A stretch of 64,000 nucleotides of DNA, taken from Flavobacterium sp. UBA7665 (GTDB taxonomy: Bacteria > Bacteroidota > Bacteroidia > Flavobacteriales > Flavobacteriaceae). This document shows positions 8,560 through 17,040 of this stretch, piece by piece. Made by a program: the position numbers and the translations under genes. Position 1 is the first letter of the stretch. The number at the start of each line of letters is the position of its first letter. The notes under the pieces are model-generated. The model was not told the origin of the DNA, did no database searches, and saw nothing but the letters and a program-made list of their open reading frames with translations. Location: the NCBI GenBank assembly GCA_002483285.1, contig DLHP01000019.1, positions 87,885-151,884 on the forward strand, written 5' to 3'.

Positions 8560-9166
8560 CCAGACCGAATTATTTGTGCCAGGCAGCAAGGGCAAAAAGA
8601 TATTCGAATTGCCAGATGGCGAAGTGGTGCTGATGGACCATTTTTTCAACAAAGCCGAATCCGACCATTATTACGAAACCCTGCTCGCCCAAACACCGTG
8701 GCGCGAATACCAGATGCCGATGTACGACAAAGTGGTCACGGCGCCGAGGATGATTGCTTGGTTTGAAGACGCTGCAGCTTCAAACAATCCGACTGTACCA
8801 GCATTTACACCAGAACTCACAGCGATCCGCAGCAGGGTAGAAGCCGAAACCCAACTCTGCTTCAACGCTGTATTGCTCAACCTGTACCGCAACGGTAAAG
8901 ACGGTGTGGCTTGGCATAGCGATAAAACCAATAAATCGGGCATAGACCCGGTAATTGCGTCGGTGACTTTTGGCGAGATGCGGTTGTTCAGGCTTCGGCA
9001 CAAGACGCGAAAGGAACTTCCGGTCGTTGAAATTCCGTTGCATCACGGCTCGTTCCTCTTAATGACAGGCAATACCAATAGTTTTTGGGAACACCAGGTA
9101 CCCAAGACGACGAGGGACATCTTACCGAGGATCAACCTCACTTTCAGACAGGTCATCCGAAAATGA
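8546..9166 (+). CDS. alkB: AlkB-type 2-oxoglutarate/Fe(II) dioxygenase, alkylated DNA repair
   Basis: A 206-residue enzyme of the ALKBH2/3-like branch of AlkB. The iron ligands are H124 and D126 in AWHSDKT and H183 in FWEHQVP; 2-oxoglutarate would be held by R195 in LPRINLTFR and by R201. The Y-R-N-G segment (LNLYRNGKDG) before the HxD motif fits nucleotide-flip AlkB enzymes. It reverses N1-methyladenine and N3-methylcytosine by oxidative demethylation. It is the last gene of the damage operon, overlapping DUF1810 by 14 nt, so direct reversal, excision and translesion synthesis would be induced together. Confidence 0.92.
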   Translation: MTLFDQTELFVPGSKGKKIFELPDGEVVLMDHFFNKAESDHYYETLLAQTPWREYQMPMYDKVVTAPRMIAWFEDAAASNNPTVPAFTPELTAIRSRVEAETQLCFNAVLLNLYRNGKDGVAWHSDKTNKSGIDPVIASVTFGEMRLFRLRHKTRKELPVVEIPLHHGSFLLMTGNTNSFWEHQVPKTTRDILPRINLTFRQVIRK

Positions 9167-9222
9167 TTTTTGCGGGAATTAATGGTGGATTTTTAGCAAA
9201 TAATTGTGTTTTGTCTGTCCAA

Positions 9223-9249
9223 TTGAACCACCCGAATACCGTAAATTTG
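9223..9249 (+). promoter_or_regulatory. promoter of the alcohol dehydrogenase gene
   Basis: A -7 element TAAATTTG at 9242-9249 and a TTG at 9223-9225 (spacing 16, slightly short of the usual 17-23). The start codon at 9287 is 37 nt downstream. Confidence 0.5.
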
Positions 9250-9286
9250 AACTTCCACCGATAAAATAATCATCAAATAACAAATT

Positions 9287-10354
9287 ATGGAAAATATCAC
9301 TACCAAACAGGCTAAGGCTTTTGGGACCACAGCACCCGACGCCGATTTGATACCAATGGACATTCAGCGCAGGAACGTAACGCCCAAGGATGTAGAAATT
9401 GAAATTTTGTATTGCGGCGTCTGCCATTCTGATTTGCACACGGCGCGCAACGATTGGGGTTGGACGTCTTACCCTGTCGTTCCTGGCCACGAAATCGTAG
9501 GACGTGTTACCAATGTGGGTAGCGAGGTCACGAAATTCAAAGTAGGCGACCTGGCAGCAGTAGGTTGCCTTGTAGATTCTTGCCAGAGCTGCAGCAGCTG
9601 CGAGAAAGACCTTGAGCAATATTGCCTTAACGGTTGGGTTGGCACTTATGGCGGACACGACAAATACCTCGACAGTCCCACGCATGGCGGTTATTCAGAA
9701 AGTATTACGGTAACCGAAGGCTTTGTGCTCATGGTTCCAGAAAATCTAGATTTGGCTGCGGTAGCACCATTGCTTTGCGCAGGCATCACCACCTGGTCGC
9801 CACTTAGGCACTGGAATGTTGGCAAAGGCAGTAAAGTCGCGGTCGTAGGACTTGGCGGCTTAGGGCACATGGCCATCAAATTGGCCAAAGGGCTTGGTGC
9901 GTCGGTAACTTTGTTTTCGCGTACGCCCGGAAAAATTGCCGAAGCCAAAGCGCTTGGCGCGGATGAAGTCATCATCTCAACCGATGCGGCACAGATGGAG
10001 TCGGTACAAGGAAAATTCGACTTTATTATTGACACGGTGCCGTATGTGCACGATGTGAATCCGTATGTGATGTCGCTGGGAATCGATGGCACTTTGGTGC
10101 TTGTGGGTTATTTGGGCGGGCTTGAACCTATTCTCAATACCGTACCGATGATTTTGGGCCGCAAAAAAGTAGCGGGATCTCTCATTGGAGGGATTAAGGA
10201 AACCCAGGAAATGCTTGATTTCTGTGGTGAGCACAACATCGTCTCAGAAATTGAAATCATCAGCATGCAGGAAATCAACAATGCTTTCGAGCGACTTTTG
10301 AAAGCTGATGTGAAATACCGATTTGTAATCGATATGGCTTCTTTGAAACAATAA
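9287..10354 (+). CDS. zinc-dependent NAD(P)-linked alcohol dehydrogenase (cinnamyl-alcohol/YahK-like)
   Basis: A 355-residue medium-chain dehydrogenase. Catalytic zinc ligands are C43 (CGVCHSDLH) and H68 (VPGHEIVGRV); the structural zinc is held by C99, C102, C105 and C113 (SCQSCSSCEKDLEQYC). The Rossmann fold has the VVGLGGLGHMA motif near residue 187, and a following SRTPGK segment suggests NADPH preference. The family reduces broad-range aldehydes in the cytoplasm, often in detoxification. It is a single gene with its own promoter and a strong terminator. Confidence 0.92.
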   Translation: MENITTKQAKAFGTTAPDADLIPMDIQRRNVTPKDVEIEILYCGVCHSDLHTARNDWGWTSYPVVPGHEIVGRVTNVGSEVTKFKVGDLAAVGCLVDSCQSCSSCEKDLEQYCLNGWVGTYGGHDKYLDSPTHGGYSESITVTEGFVLMVPENLDLAAVAPLLCAGITTWSPLRHWNVGKGSKVAVVGLGGLGHMAIKLAKGLGASVTLFSRTPGKIAEAKALGADEVIISTDAAQMESVQGKFDFIIDTVPYVHDVNPYVMSLGIDGTLVLVGYLGGLEPILNTVPMILGRKKVAGSLIGGIKETQEMLDFCGEHNIVSEIEIISMQEINNAFERLLKADVKYRFVIDMASLKQ

Positions 10355-10381
10355 AAGGCGAACCCCTATTTCTTCATTAAC

Positions 10382-10413
10382 AAAGGGCAAGTCGATAGGA
10401 TTTGCCCTTTTTT
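10382..10413 (+). terminator. rho-independent terminator after the alcohol dehydrogenase
   Basis: Stem AAAGGGCAA (10382-10390) pairs with TTGCCCTTT (10402-10410) around an 11-nt loop and runs into T residues. Confidence 0.85.
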
Positions 10414-10459
10414 GCATACGGATGTTTCACTTCTTAAAACTTTTGTTATTTTTACCCAC

Positions 10460-10783
10460 GTGAAACCAGCCAGTATCTTATTGTCTTTCATCTTAATGGT
10501 GTTATCGTGCCTACCTTGCGCCGATGCAGCAAATGATACCGCTCGTTCACAAACCACCACCGAAAATCATAAACACGAGCCCAACGACCACCACAACGAC
10601 TTGTGTTCGCCCTTTTGCATTTGTAACTGTTGTGGGGTGCAAATCCTGAGTTTTACACCAGTCCTTTCGTTTGCCATTGAGCCGATTCCGGCTGTATTTT
10701 CTCCAAAACCCGAAATCGGGTACAAATCACACTTGGCTTCTATGTTCTCCGGAAGCATCTGGCAACCGCCTCAAATTGTATAA
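10460..10783 (+). CDS. small exported His/Cys-rich protein (DUF6660-like) ahead of the metal efflux pump
   Basis: About 107 residues if it starts at the GTG at 10460, which places a hydrophobic signal (SILLSFILMVLSCLPCADA) directly at the N-terminus; an in-frame ATG at 10412 lies inside the preceding terminator and is unlikely. After the signal comes a metal-binding-looking stretch, HKHEPNDHHND, then CSPFCICNCCG with five cysteines in eleven residues. Similar small proteins are found before CusA-type pumps in Flavobacteria. It probably works in the periplasm or at the envelope and may bind or sense copper, silver or zinc (inference). It is 93 bp from the pump gene and on the same strand. Confidence 0.7.
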   Translation: MKPASILLSFILMVLSCLPCADAANDTARSQTTTENHKHEPNDHHNDLCSPFCICNCCGVQILSFTPVLSFAIEPIPAVFSPKPEIGYKSHLASMFSGSIWQPPQIV

Positions 10784-10876
10784 TGTTGCCCGGGTCATTC
10801 CGGGTTGAAAATGCTTGTCTTTACTATAGCCAAAAGCCGTTCTGGCCTTTGATTTTTCAATCATTATACCTTACCA

Positions 10877-13800
10877 ATGCTAGATAAAATAATACAGTTC
10901 AGTATAAAGAATAAGTTCATTATACTATTGCTTACCCTCGTGCTCGTGGCTTGGGGCAGCTATTCTCTTAAAAAGCTTCCGCTCGATGCCTTGCCAGATG
11001 TCACCAACAATCAGGTACAGGTAATCACCACAGCGCCCACACTCGCAAGTCAGGAAGTTGAGCAATTGATTACTTATCCCGTAGAACAGTCGGTAAAGAC
11101 CATCCCCAAAGTAGTAGAGATGCGCAGTATTTCGCGTTTTGGGCTTTCGGTCGTGACGGTTGTATTTGAAGAGTCGGTCGATATTTATTGGGCACGCGAA
11201 CAAGTGTTTCAACGGTTAAAGCAAGCCGAAACCAACATTCCCGAATACGCTGGTTCTCCAGAGCTGGCCCCAATCACCACTGGCCTTGGCGAAATTTACC
11301 AATACGATGTCTATGCCAAAAAGGGCTACGAGGAAAAGTACGATGCAACCCAACTCCGCACCATCCAGGATTGGATCATTATTCCACAATTGCAAGGTAT
11401 ACCAGGCGTCGCCGAAGTCAGCACTTGGGGTGGTTTTCAAAAACAATACGAAATATCGGTCAACCCAAACCGCATGAACAGTTCGGGCGTGACCATTACC
11501 GAAATCTTCGAGGCGCTCGAAAAAAACAACCAGAATACCGGTGGCGCCTACATAGAAAAAGACCAATATGCTTATTTCATCCGTGGCGTGGGGATGGCCA
11601 ATGGTATCACCGACCTTGAAAACATCGTCGTGAAAAACAGGAACGGTTCGCCGGTGTTGGTGCGCGACGTGGCTACCGTACGCAAAGGGACCGCCATCCG
11701 CTACGGCGCGACCACCAAAGATGGCAAGGGTGAGATTGTTGGAGGTTTGGCTTTGATGCTCAAAGGTGAAAATTCGAGCGCGGTCGTAGAACGGGTAAAG
11801 GAAAAAATGGTGCAAATCAACAAGACGTTGCCCCAAGGCGTGGTCGCCGAAGCTTTTATCGACCGCGGCAAACTCGTAGACAATGCCATTGGCACCGTGA
11901 CCAAAAACCTCATTGAAGGCGCACTCATCGTAATCTTGGTGCTGATCTTGTTTTTGGGGAACCTGCGCGCAGGCTTAATTGTCGCTTCGGTGATTCCGCT
12001 CGCGATGCTTTTTGCGGTGATCCTGATGAACCTCTTTGGCGTAAGTGGCAACCTGATGAGCCTCGGTGCGATTGACTTTGGGATTATTGTCGACGGTGCG
12101 GTGATTATCGTCGAGGCCACGATGCACCACTTGTTCCGGCTCAAGCGCACAAACAATCTCACCCAAGAAGAGATGGATGCCGAAGTCTACCAATCGGCGT
12201 CTAAAATCCGCAACAGCGCCGCATTCGGTGAAATCATTATCCTGATTGTATATCTTCCAATCCTTGCACTCGTGGGCACCGAAGGAAAAATGTTTAGGCC
12301 CATGGCGCTTACCGTTGGGTTTGCCGTAATCGGCGCCTTCCTGCTATCATTAACTTACGTCCCCATGATGAGCGCGTTGTTCCTTTCTAAGAAGACGCAG
12401 CACCAAGCCAATTTCAGTGACCGGATGATGGCGTGGTTTGAGAAAATCTACGCGCCGTTTTTACAGAAAGCCCTCCAGTTCAAGCGACTGGTTTTGTCTA
12501 TTGCCTTGGGTTTGTTTTTGGCGGCCTTGTTGGTGTTCAACCAAATGGGCGGCGAGTTCATCCCTACGATAGAAGAAGGCGATTTGGCGATCAACGCTAC
12601 AATCATGACCGGAAGTTCGTTGTCACAAATGGTAGCAACGGCTACCGAGTATGAGAAAATGCTCAAGGCCAAGTTCCCCGAAATCAAAACCATCGTCACC
12701 AAAATGGGTAGCGGCGAAATCCCCACCGACCCGATGCCGATTGAAAGCGGCGATTTGATCATCGTGCTCAAGGACAAATCAGAATGGACGAGCGCCGACA
12801 ACTGGGAAGACCTCGCCAACCTGATGAAAACAGAAATGCAAAAAATCCCGGGTGCGGCCATCGAGATTTCGCAACCCATCCAAATGCGTTTCAATGAACT
12901 CATGACCGGAAGCCGCAGCGACATTGCCATCAAGATTTTTGGCGACGATCTCGAAGTGCTAGACAACAAGGCCAAGGAAATGATTCTCAAAATCGGAAAA
13001 ATCGAAGGGATTGGCGACCTTAAAGCCGATAAGGTTACCGGTTTACCACAAATTACCATCAAGTACGACTACAACAAAATTGCCCTTTACGGACTCAACA
13101 TCGCCGATATCAATGCGATTATCCGCGCCTCATTCGCCGGCCAAAGTGCAGGTAAAATCTATGAGGAAAGCAGGCGTTTCGACGTGGTGGTACGTTTAGA
13201 GAAAGACAGCCGCTCGGGTCTCGACGATGTGAGCAACCTGTTCATCCCGTTGCCCAATGGCCAGCAGGTGCCGTTATCACAAGTAGCCACTATAACGTAC
13301 GAGCAGGGACCGGTTCAGGTAAGCCGCGAAAATGGCAAGCGCCGGATTACCGTAGGACTTAATGTGCGCGGGCGCGACGTAAAAAGTGTGGTGGGTGAAA
13401 TACAGCAAAAACTGGAATCGAATTTTGATTTGCCTGCCGGTTATTACGTCACTTATGGCGGCCAGTTTGAAAATCTCGTAGAAGCCAACAAACGCTTGTC
13501 GGTAGCGTTGCCTATTGCCTTGGGACTGATTCTGGTGCTGCTTTATTTTACCTTCAACAGCGCCAGGCAAGCGGCGTTGATATTTACGGCGATCCCGTTG
13601 TCGGCGATTGGTGGTGTGTTTGCGTTGTGGTCGCGGGGCATGCCGTTTAGTATTTCGGCGGGGATTGGATTTATCGCGCTTTTTGGTATCGCGGTACTCA
13701 ATGGCATTGTGCTGCTGTCGTATTTCAACCAGCTCAAGGCAGAAGGTATGAGTGACCCGTTGCAACGCGTCATTACCGGAACCAAGGTCAGGTTGCGTCC

Positions 13801-15187
13801 GGTGTTGATGACTGCCGCGGTGGCTTCGCTTGGTTTCATGCCGATGGCTTTATCCACGAGTGGCGGCGCCGAAGTGCAGAAACCTTTGGCCACGGTGGTC
13901 ATCGGCGGACTCGTTACGGCAACGTTGCTCACGCTCGTGGTGCTCCCGATTTTGTATTTGTTATCAGAAAAAAGAACGAAATTGAAAACGATGAAATTGA
14001 ATAAAATGATGACGGTCTTGTTGCTACTTGTCAGTGGATTTTCTTTCGGACAGGTCAAAACCGTTAGTTTGCAGGAAGCGATTGCCCTCGCCAAACAAAA
14101 CAGCGCCGAACTCAAGGTAGCCGATAAGGAAATCGAGAAGCAAACGTTGCTCAAAAAAACCGCATTCGAAGCCGATCCGTTGCAGGTCCAATACCAGGGC
14201 GGACAGTTCAACAGCGGCGATTACGACCATAATTTTTCGGTGCAGCAATATTTTCCAATCGGGTCGATGGCAGCCAACCGTAGGCTTCAGGAAGAATTGG
14301 CCAAGCTCGCCGGGAAGCGCAAGGCGATTTCTGAATACGAGATAGAAAAGGCCGTTTCATTGGCCTACTACCAATACCTGTACGGTGTTTCTCTGCGAAA
14401 ACTCAACAACGAACTCGCCGAAATCTACACCCGATTTTTAAGGAACGCCGAGCTGCGTTTTGAAACCGGCGAAAGCGGCAAAATCGAAGTCATCAGCGCC
14501 AAAGTAAAAATGAAGGAAATCGAAACACGGCAAGCACAGTTGAATTATGATCTCGAGATTTACGCCAAACAACTACAGTATTTCCTGCAAACGCAAGAGG
14601 CAGTTGTGCCCGATGAAACTGTAGCGTTGCAATATGAAATGCCTGCCGTTCAAGACCAGTCAAAGGGCGACGATCTTTTGACGGGTTATTACCAGCAGCA
14701 AATTTCGGTCTACCAAAAAGAAGCCGCAACTTTTAGCGCGCGCCGTTTGCCCAAATTGGGATTGGGGTATTTTGCGCAAAGCATCGATACCCAATTCTAC
14801 TACCAGGGATTTACGGCAGGCATACAATTGCCGTTGTTTGGCGGCGCGAATACCGCGAGGGCCAAAGCGTCACGACTCAGTGCAGATCAAGCGCAGTTTG
14901 AATTCGACAAGGAAAAAATAGCGTTAACGCTGCGCCTATCCGAATTGCAAAACGAATATGAGAAACAGAAAAAAGGGCTCGACTATTACCAGAACGAAGG
15001 GACCCAGTACGCCGAGCAGATCATCGCAACCGCGCAGAAAAGTTATGCCAACGGCGACATGGGTTACTGGACCTACATCGGGTTTTTAAACCAGGCCATC
15101 GACATCAAAAAACAGTATGCAGAAACCCTGAACCAATACAATCAAAGTGCGATCAGGCTGCAATTTCCATCCATTTCCAACAATTAA
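10877..15187 (+). CDS. CusA/CzcA heavy-metal RND efflux pump fused to a TolC-family outer membrane factor
   Basis: 1436 residues. Residues 1 to about 1035 are a complete heavy-metal RND permease: first membrane helix IILLLTLVLVAWGSYSLKKL, porter domains, and the TM4 motif AIDFGIIVDGAV near residue 396 that marks the CzcA/CusA branch. At residue 1039 a second signal peptide begins (MKLNKMMTVLLLLVSGFSFG), followed by about 395 residues of TolC/CusC-type coiled-coil and beta-barrel sequence (SLQEAIALAKQNSAELKVAD). The pump exports Cu/Ag or Zn/Co/Cd across both membranes with the adaptor encoded 3 bp downstream. The fusion puts an inner membrane and an outer membrane component in one chain; the internal ATG at 13991 could also give a separate TolC. 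Confidence 0.92.
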   Translation: MLDKIIQFSIKNKFIILLLTLVLVAWGSYSLKKLPLDALPDVTNNQVQVITTAPTLASQEVEQLITYPVEQSVKTIPKVVEMRSISRFGLSVVTVVFEESVDIYWAREQVFQRLKQAETNIPEYAGSPELAPITTGLGEIYQYDVYAKKGYEEKYDATQLRTIQDWIIIPQLQGIPGVAEVSTWGGFQKQYEISVNPNRMNSSGVTITEIFEALEKNNQNTGGAYIEKDQYAYFIRGVGMANGITDLENIVVKNRNGSPVLVRDVATVRKGTAIRYGATTKDGKGEIVGGLALMLKGENSSAVVERVKEKMVQINKTLPQGVVAEAFIDRGKLVDNAIGTVTKNLIEGALIVILVLILFLGNLRAGLIVASVIPLAMLFAVILMNLFGVSGNLMSLGAIDFGIIVDGAVIIVEATMHHLFRLKRTNNLTQEEMDAEVYQSASKIRNSAAFGEIIILIVYLPILALVGTEGKMFRPMALTVGFAVIGAFLLSLTYVPMMSALFLSKKTQHQANFSDRMMAWFEKIYAPFLQKALQFKRLVLSIALGLFLAALLVFNQMGGEFIPTIEEGDLAINATIMTGSSLSQMVATATEYEKMLKAKFPEIKTIVTKMGSGEIPTDPMPIESGDLIIVLKDKSEWTSADNWEDLANLMKTEMQKIPGAAIEISQPIQMRFNELMTGSRSDIAIKIFGDDLEVLDNKAKEMILKIGKIEGIGDLKADKVTGLPQITIKYDYNKIALYGLNIADINAIIRASFAGQSAGKIYEESRRFDVVVRLEKDSRSGLDDVSNLFIPLPNGQQVPLSQVATITYEQGPVQVSRENGKRRITVGLNVRGRDVKSVVGEIQQKLESNFDLPAGYYVTYGGQFENLVEANKRLSVALPIALGLILVLLYFTFNSARQAALIFTAIPLSAIGGVFALWSRGMPFSISAGIGFIALFGIAVLNGIVLLSYFNQLKAEGMSDPLQRVITGTKVRLRPVLMTAAVASLGFMPMALSTSGGAEVQKPLATVVIGGLVTATLLTLVVLPILYLLSEKRTKLKTMKLNKMMTVLLLLVSGFSFGQVKTVSLQEAIALAKQNSAELKVADKEIEKQTLLKKTAFEADPLQVQYQGGQFNSGDYDHNFSVQQYFPIGSMAANRRLQEELAKLAGKRKAISEYEIEKAVSLAYYQYLYGVSLRKLNNELAEIYTRFLRNAELRFETGESGKIEVISAKVKMKEIETRQAQLNYDLEIYAKQLQYFLQTQEAVVPDETVALQYEMPAVQDQSKGDDLLTGYYQQQISVYQKEAATFSARRLPKLGLGYFAQSIDTQFYYQGFTAGIQLPLFGGANTARAKASRLSADQAQFEFDKEKIALTLRLSELQNEYEKQKKGLDYYQNEGTQYAEQIIATAQKSYANGDMGYWTYIGFLNQAIDIKKQYAETLNQYNQSAIRLQFPSISNN

Positions 15188-15190
15188 GAC

Positions 15191-16414
15191 ATGAACCATC
15201 AAATGAAATATTCAGATAGCACAAGACCATTTTTAGCATTGCTGGCTGCGGCCTTGCTTTTGTTTTCCTGCAACGAAAAGAAAACCGAGGAACCGGCCGC
15301 GCATGAAAATGCATCCGAAGAAAAAACCGAAGTAGCGCTCACCCACGACCAATACCAAACCGTAGGCATCCAGACCGGCGTGGTAGAAAACCGCAACCTC
15401 AATGCCGTCATCAAGGCCAATGGCTACACCACCGTGCCGCCGCAGAACGCCGCCAATGTGTCGGCACTGATGAGCGGCGTGGTCAAGGACATCTTTGTTT
15501 TAGAAGGCACTTTTGTGAACAAAGGCAAAGTACTGGCTACGATCCAGAACCTCGAAGTGGTTGAAATCCGGGAGGATTACCATTCTGCGATGGCCAATAT
15601 CGAATACCTGCAACTCGAGTTCAACCGCCAGAAAACATTGAGCGATGAGAACGTCAATCCAAGGAAAACTTTCCAGGAAGTCAAGTCGAAACTGGCGGTG
15701 GAGCGCTCGCGGGCACAGGCAGCCAAAGCCAAGTTGGAGGCGTTGCATGTGGGTGTTGTGGGCAATGGTTCGGTTTTTCCGTTGGTTTCGCCGATCAGTG
15801 GTTATGTGGGCAAGATCTCGATTTCTAAGGGCGCGTTTGCCGATACGGGTTTGCCGCTCATTGAAGTGGTAGACAACAGCCAGATGCACTTAGACCTCAA
15901 TGTGTATGAGAAAGACCTCGGCAGTATCGCGGTGGGTCAGGAAGTCGATTTTGTACTCACGAACCAATCCAACAAAGCCATCAAGGGCAAAATCTTTGGG
16001 ATCAACAAATCGTTCTCCAACGAAAGCAAAACCGTGGCCGTTCACGCGAAAATCAATCCCGAAAGCGCGAAAGGGTTGATTTCCGGGATGTATGTGTCGG
16101 CCAATATCAACATCAACAATGTGACGTTGCCGGCCTTGCCCAAGGACGCTGTGGTTCGCAATGGCGATAAGTATTTTGTTTTTGTGCTCGATGAAGACCA
16201 CCACGAAACCCACGCCCATGAAAGTAAAGCGGCGCAAAAGGCAGAAGCCGATGAAATCCATTTCAGGCCGGTCGAGGTAGTTCCCGGTACCACCGATTTG
16301 GGTTACACTGCCGTCCAGTTCACCCAGAAAATTGAAGCTGACGCAGCGATTGTAACCAAAGGCGCCTTTTACCTATTGTCGGTCATGAAAGGCGGCGGCG
16401 CACACGAACACTAA
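15191..16414 (+). CDS. periplasmic adaptor subunit of the metal RND pump (CusB/CzcB type lipoprotein)
   Basis: A 407-residue membrane-fusion protein. The N-terminus is a lipoprotein signal with lipobox LLFSC (Cys near residue 27), followed by an acidic, His-containing linker (AAHENASEEKTE). Barrel-sandwich, alpha-hairpin (about 110-180) and beta-barrel parts follow, with GVVKDIFVLEGTFVNKG as the lipoyl-like half motif. The C-terminal third carries His-rich insertions (DEDHHETHAHES, GGGAHEH) that suggest metal binding. It links the inner-membrane pump to the outer-membrane channel. The gene begins 3 bp after the CusA-TolC gene and converges on the receiver gene at 16425. Confidence 0.9.
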   Translation: MNHQMKYSDSTRPFLALLAAALLLFSCNEKKTEEPAAHENASEEKTEVALTHDQYQTVGIQTGVVENRNLNAVIKANGYTTVPPQNAANVSALMSGVVKDIFVLEGTFVNKGKVLATIQNLEVVEIREDYHSAMANIEYLQLEFNRQKTLSDENVNPRKTFQEVKSKLAVERSRAQAAKAKLEALHVGVVGNGSVFPLVSPISGYVGKISISKGAFADTGLPLIEVVDNSQMHLDLNVYEKDLGSIAVGQEVDFVLTNQSNKAIKGKIFGINKSFSNESKTVAVHAKINPESAKGLISGMYVSANININNVTLPALPKDAVVRNGDKYFVFVLDEDHHETHAHESKAAQKAEADEIHFRPVEVVPGTTDLGYTAVQFTQKIEADAAIVTKGAFYLLSVMKGGGAHEH

Positions 16415-16424
16415 TCGGATGATT

Positions 16425-16865
16425 TTACAGGAAATAAGTCATGCGGTTGGCACCATAACGGTTGAAATCCAAATTGCTGTTGACAAGGTTCCCAATGACT
16501 TTGCGCAACCGCTGGAAATCATAGGGCTTGTTGATGAACACGTCGGCTCCTTCAGAAAAAATGGCCGAGGTATCTCGCAAGCGCGAACCCGAGTCATAGA
16601 CCACGAGCGGGCAATTTTTGAACGGTTCGTAGTCCCTGATTTGGCGTACCTCGTTGCGGCAGGCATCGGCGCTGCTGTTGGTATCCAGGAAAATGATGTC
16701 GGTTTTGGTTTGGCTGTGGGTTTCCTCGACCGCTTTGTTGAGGGTGTAATAGTAGCCCACATTACAAGGTTTTCCCAGTTGTAGGAACGCATTCTTGAAC
16801 AAGACGCGTGTTTCTATATCTTCGCCAATGAGCATGAGGTTGAGTAATTGGTCTGGGTTGGGCAT
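16425..16865 (-). CDS. single-domain response regulator (REC only)
   Basis: 146 residues from the ATG at 16865; the open frame extends upstream but those codons cover the promoter. It is a stand-alone receiver: acidic pocket at E15/D16 (LIGEDIETR), phospho-acceptor D61 in IIFLDTNSS, and conserved Lys in FINKPYDF (K113). No output domain follows. It is transcribed away from the FixL-like kinase gene, and its promoter is a perfect class II Fnr-type site, so it may be a feedback target or phosphate sink for that kinase (inference). The sequence around D61 is less typical than in the two other stand-alone receivers of the window. Confidence 0.75.
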   Translation of the reverse strand: MPNPDQLLNLMLIGEDIETRVLFKNAFLQLGKPCNVGYYYTLNKAVEETHSQTKTDIIFLDTNSSADACRNEVRQIRDYEPFKNCPLVVYDSGSRLRDTSAIFSEGADVFINKPYDFQRLRKVIGNLVNSNLDFNRYGANRMTYFL

Positions 16866-16907
16866 ACCGGTATTTTTGGTTTGTAAAAACTTGCTGATTG
16901 CAAGAGA

Positions 16908-16950
16908 CAAAACTAGAGGGACGAATCCACAAAAAATATGACGCTCGTCA
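16908..16950 (-). promoter_or_regulatory. class II Fnr/Crp-type promoter of the receiver gene
   Basis: The palindrome TGAC-GCTC-GTCA lies at 16939-16950 and a perfect minus-strand -7 element TAGTTTTG at 16908-16915, with a 29.5-nt centre-to-TA spacing. The site is in the divergent region with the FixL-like kinase. Confidence 0.78.
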
Positions 16951-16978
16951 AGAACCCGGCTTGTTAAAAAAATGTCGC

Positions 16979-17011
16979 TTTGCGATTGATAGATTAAAAT
17001 CGTTAAATTTG
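16979..17011 (+). promoter_or_regulatory. promoter of the FixL-like kinase gene
   Basis: TTTG at 16979-16982, 21-nt spacer, and TAAATTTG at 17004-17011, a full Bacteroidota sigma-A promoter. The kinase ATG is 29 nt downstream. No Fnr palindrome sits at the activating distance for this start, so the kinase is probably made constitutively. Confidence 0.7.
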
Positions 17012-17040
17012 GACGGAGCGCCAGAAAAGGCAACTAAAAC

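Noticed and set aside
10784..10876. TTGAT-TTTTC-AATCA before the metal pump as an Fnr box
   Set aside because: The spacer is too long for the TGAY-N4-RTCA form, and no -7 element lies at the shared distance.
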